Source: DATIBL01 sp035457505
GTDB taxonomy: Bacteria; Patescibacteriota; Minisyncoccia; Phycocordibacterales; UBA6899
Length of the DNA stretch: 6,871 bases
Direction of reading: 5' to 3'
Assembly (NCBI GenBank): GCA_035457505.1
Contig: DATIBL010000067.1
Coordinates: 1 to 6,871 of the forward strand
A model generated the notes under the pieces. The model saw only the letters and a list, made by a program, of their open reading frames with translations. It was not told the origin of the DNA and did not search any database. Positions within the stretch are counted from its first letter, which is position 1. Every line of letters starts with the position of its first letter. Shown one piece after another: positions 5,828 through 6,871 of this stretch. The position numbers and the translations under genes are program-made.

Positions 5828-6871
5828 ATGGCAAAACAGATCCTTTCAGGAGAGGCAGCGCGCAAGGCCCTCAAGTCCGGCGTCGATAAGGTCGCCGGCG
5901 CGGTGCGCATCACGATCGGTCCGCGCGGACGCAACGTGGTCCTCGATAAGGGGTGGGGTGCGCCGACCATCACGAACGACGGTGTGTCGATCGCCAAGGA
6001 GATCACTCTTCCGTCGAAGATGGAGAACATGGGTGCCGAGATCATCAAAGAAGTCGCCGCAAAGACCGACGAGGTTGCGGGCGACGGTACCACGACCGCG
6101 GTCGTGCTCGCGCAGGCGCTGATCCACGAGGGCATGTCGCGCACGTCGATGGGAGCCAACCCGATGGGAGTCCGCCGCGGCATGGAAGCGGCGCTCAAGG
6201 ATGCGATCGAGGAGCTCCACGCGATCGCGAAGCCGATCAAGACCGACGAGGAGATCGAGCAGGTCGCGACCATCTCCGTGGAGAGCCCGGAGTTCGGCAA
6301 GAAGATCGCGGAGACGATCAAGCAGGTCGGCAAGGATGGCGTGGTCACCGTCGAAGAGTCGCAGTCATTCGGCATCTCGTCCGAGATCGTCGAAGGGCTC
6401 GAGTTCGACAAGGGCTACGTCTCGCCGTACATGATCACGAACGCGGAGCGCATGGAGGCCGTCTATAAGGATGCCTACATCCTGCTCACAGATCGCAAGA
6501 TCTCTTCGATCCAGGAGATCCTTCCGCTTCTCGAGAAGCTCGCGACGACGGGCCACAAGGAGCTCGTGATCGTCGCAGAGGATGTCGAAGGCGAGGCGCT
6601 CACGACATTTGTCGTCAACAAGCTGCGCGGAGGATTCTCCACGCTCGCAGTGAAGGCGCCGGGATACGGCGATCGGAAGAAAGACCTCCTTGCCGACATC
6701 GCCACGGTCACCGGAGGCACGGTCGTTTCGGAAGATCTTGGCATCAAGTTCGAGAATGTGACGGTCGAGATGCTCGGCCGCGCGGGACGCGTGATCGCGA
6801 CCAAAGACAAGACGATCATCGTCGACGGCAAGGGCAAGAAGCCCAAAGTCGACGAGCGCGTGGCACAGATG
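5828..6871 (+). CDS. groEL: Chaperonin GroEL, 3' end beyond window
   Basis: The first 348 residues of GroEL (Hsp60), the double-ring ATPase chaperonin; about 190-200 residues are missing at the window edge. The equatorial domain includes ITIGPRGRNVVLDK (28-41), TITNDGVSIAKEI (47-59) and the ATP-binding GDGTTTAVVLA (85-95). The intermediate and apical parts include KVGKDGVVTVEES-type (here QVGKDGVVTVEES, 166-178), EGLEFDKGYVSPYM (189-202), the ISSIQEILPLLEKL helix (225-238), AEDVEGEALTTFVVNKLRGG (250-269) and VKAPGYGDRKKDLL (275-288). No frameshift is visible. The ATG at 5828 matches the family start (MAK) but has no Shine-Dalgarno in the 32-base gap after groES. It is presumably co-transcribed with groES. 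Confidence 0.97.
   Translation, partial: MAKQILSGEAARKALKSGVDKVAGAVRITIGPRGRNVVLDKGWGAPTITNDGVSIAKEITLPSKMENMGAEIIKEVAAKTDEVAGDGTTTAVVLAQALIHEGMSRTSMGANPMGVRRGMEAALKDAIEELHAIAKPIKTDEEIEQVATISVESPEFGKKIAETIKQVGKDGVVTVEESQSFGISSEIVEGLEFDKGYVSPYMITNAERMEAVYKDAYILLTDRKISSIQEILPLLEKLATTGHKELVIVAEDVEGEALTTFVVNKLRGGFSTLAVKAPGYGDRKKDLLADIATVTGGTVVSEDLGIKFENVTVEMLGRAGRVIATKDKTIIVDGKGKKPKVDERVAQM

Noticed and set aside
5575..6411. 278-codon open frame on the minus strand
   Set aside because: It spans the antisense of groES and groEL; its Ser/Arg/Pro-rich composition is typical of a shadow frame.

Overview
The window looks like a piece of a compact, fairly GC-rich bacterial genome, most plausibly from the Patescibacteria (Candidate Phyla Radiation), perhaps a Parcubacteria-like lineage. 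That placement is inferred from recalled protein style: a ribonuclease J with a long basic, proline-rich N-terminal extension and an 'HGHLDH' metal motif, a stand-alone family 5 solute-binding protein with a membrane anchor instead of a lipobox, and the sequence character of GroEL. No search was run. Gene spacing is tight and intergenic gaps are short.

Layout: everything left of about 5.3 kb lies on the minus strand. In transcription order, right to left, it holds a three-gene cluster of small unrecognised proteins (5243-4899, 4872-4591, 4589-4344) ending at a strong intrinsic terminator (about 4288-4315). Then come secG (4251-4012), a family 5 extracellular solute-binding protein (3888-2113) and ribonuclease J (2049 to the left edge, missing only its extreme C-terminus). 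Right of 5.3 kb the plus strand carries groES (5475-5795) and groEL (5828 to the right edge, about the first 348 residues).

The small-gene cluster and groESL are divergently transcribed from two near-consensus sigma-70-type promoters whose -35 boxes lie only 4 bases apart (5308-5313 and 5318-5323). There is no CIRCE element, so HrcA-type heat-shock control is not visible here. The small-gene cluster has textbook Shine-Dalgarno sites. secG, rnj, groES and groEL have none. For secG and probably rnj, the promoter lies so close to the ATG that the transcript would be leaderless or nearly so. The groESL promoter has the same geometry relative to an ATG at 5356, which opens a 35-codon ORF ending 11 bases before groES.

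The core genes are housekeeping: protein export (SecG), protein folding (GroES/GroEL), RNA processing and decay (RNase J), and a surface-anchored peptide-binding-type protein. The least explained part is the three-gene cluster: a possible helix-turn-helix protein followed by two tandem paralogues that share an ELR-GGG motif and an EAN...IT.IW C-terminal helix. I see no mobile element, CRISPR array, tRNA or rRNA.
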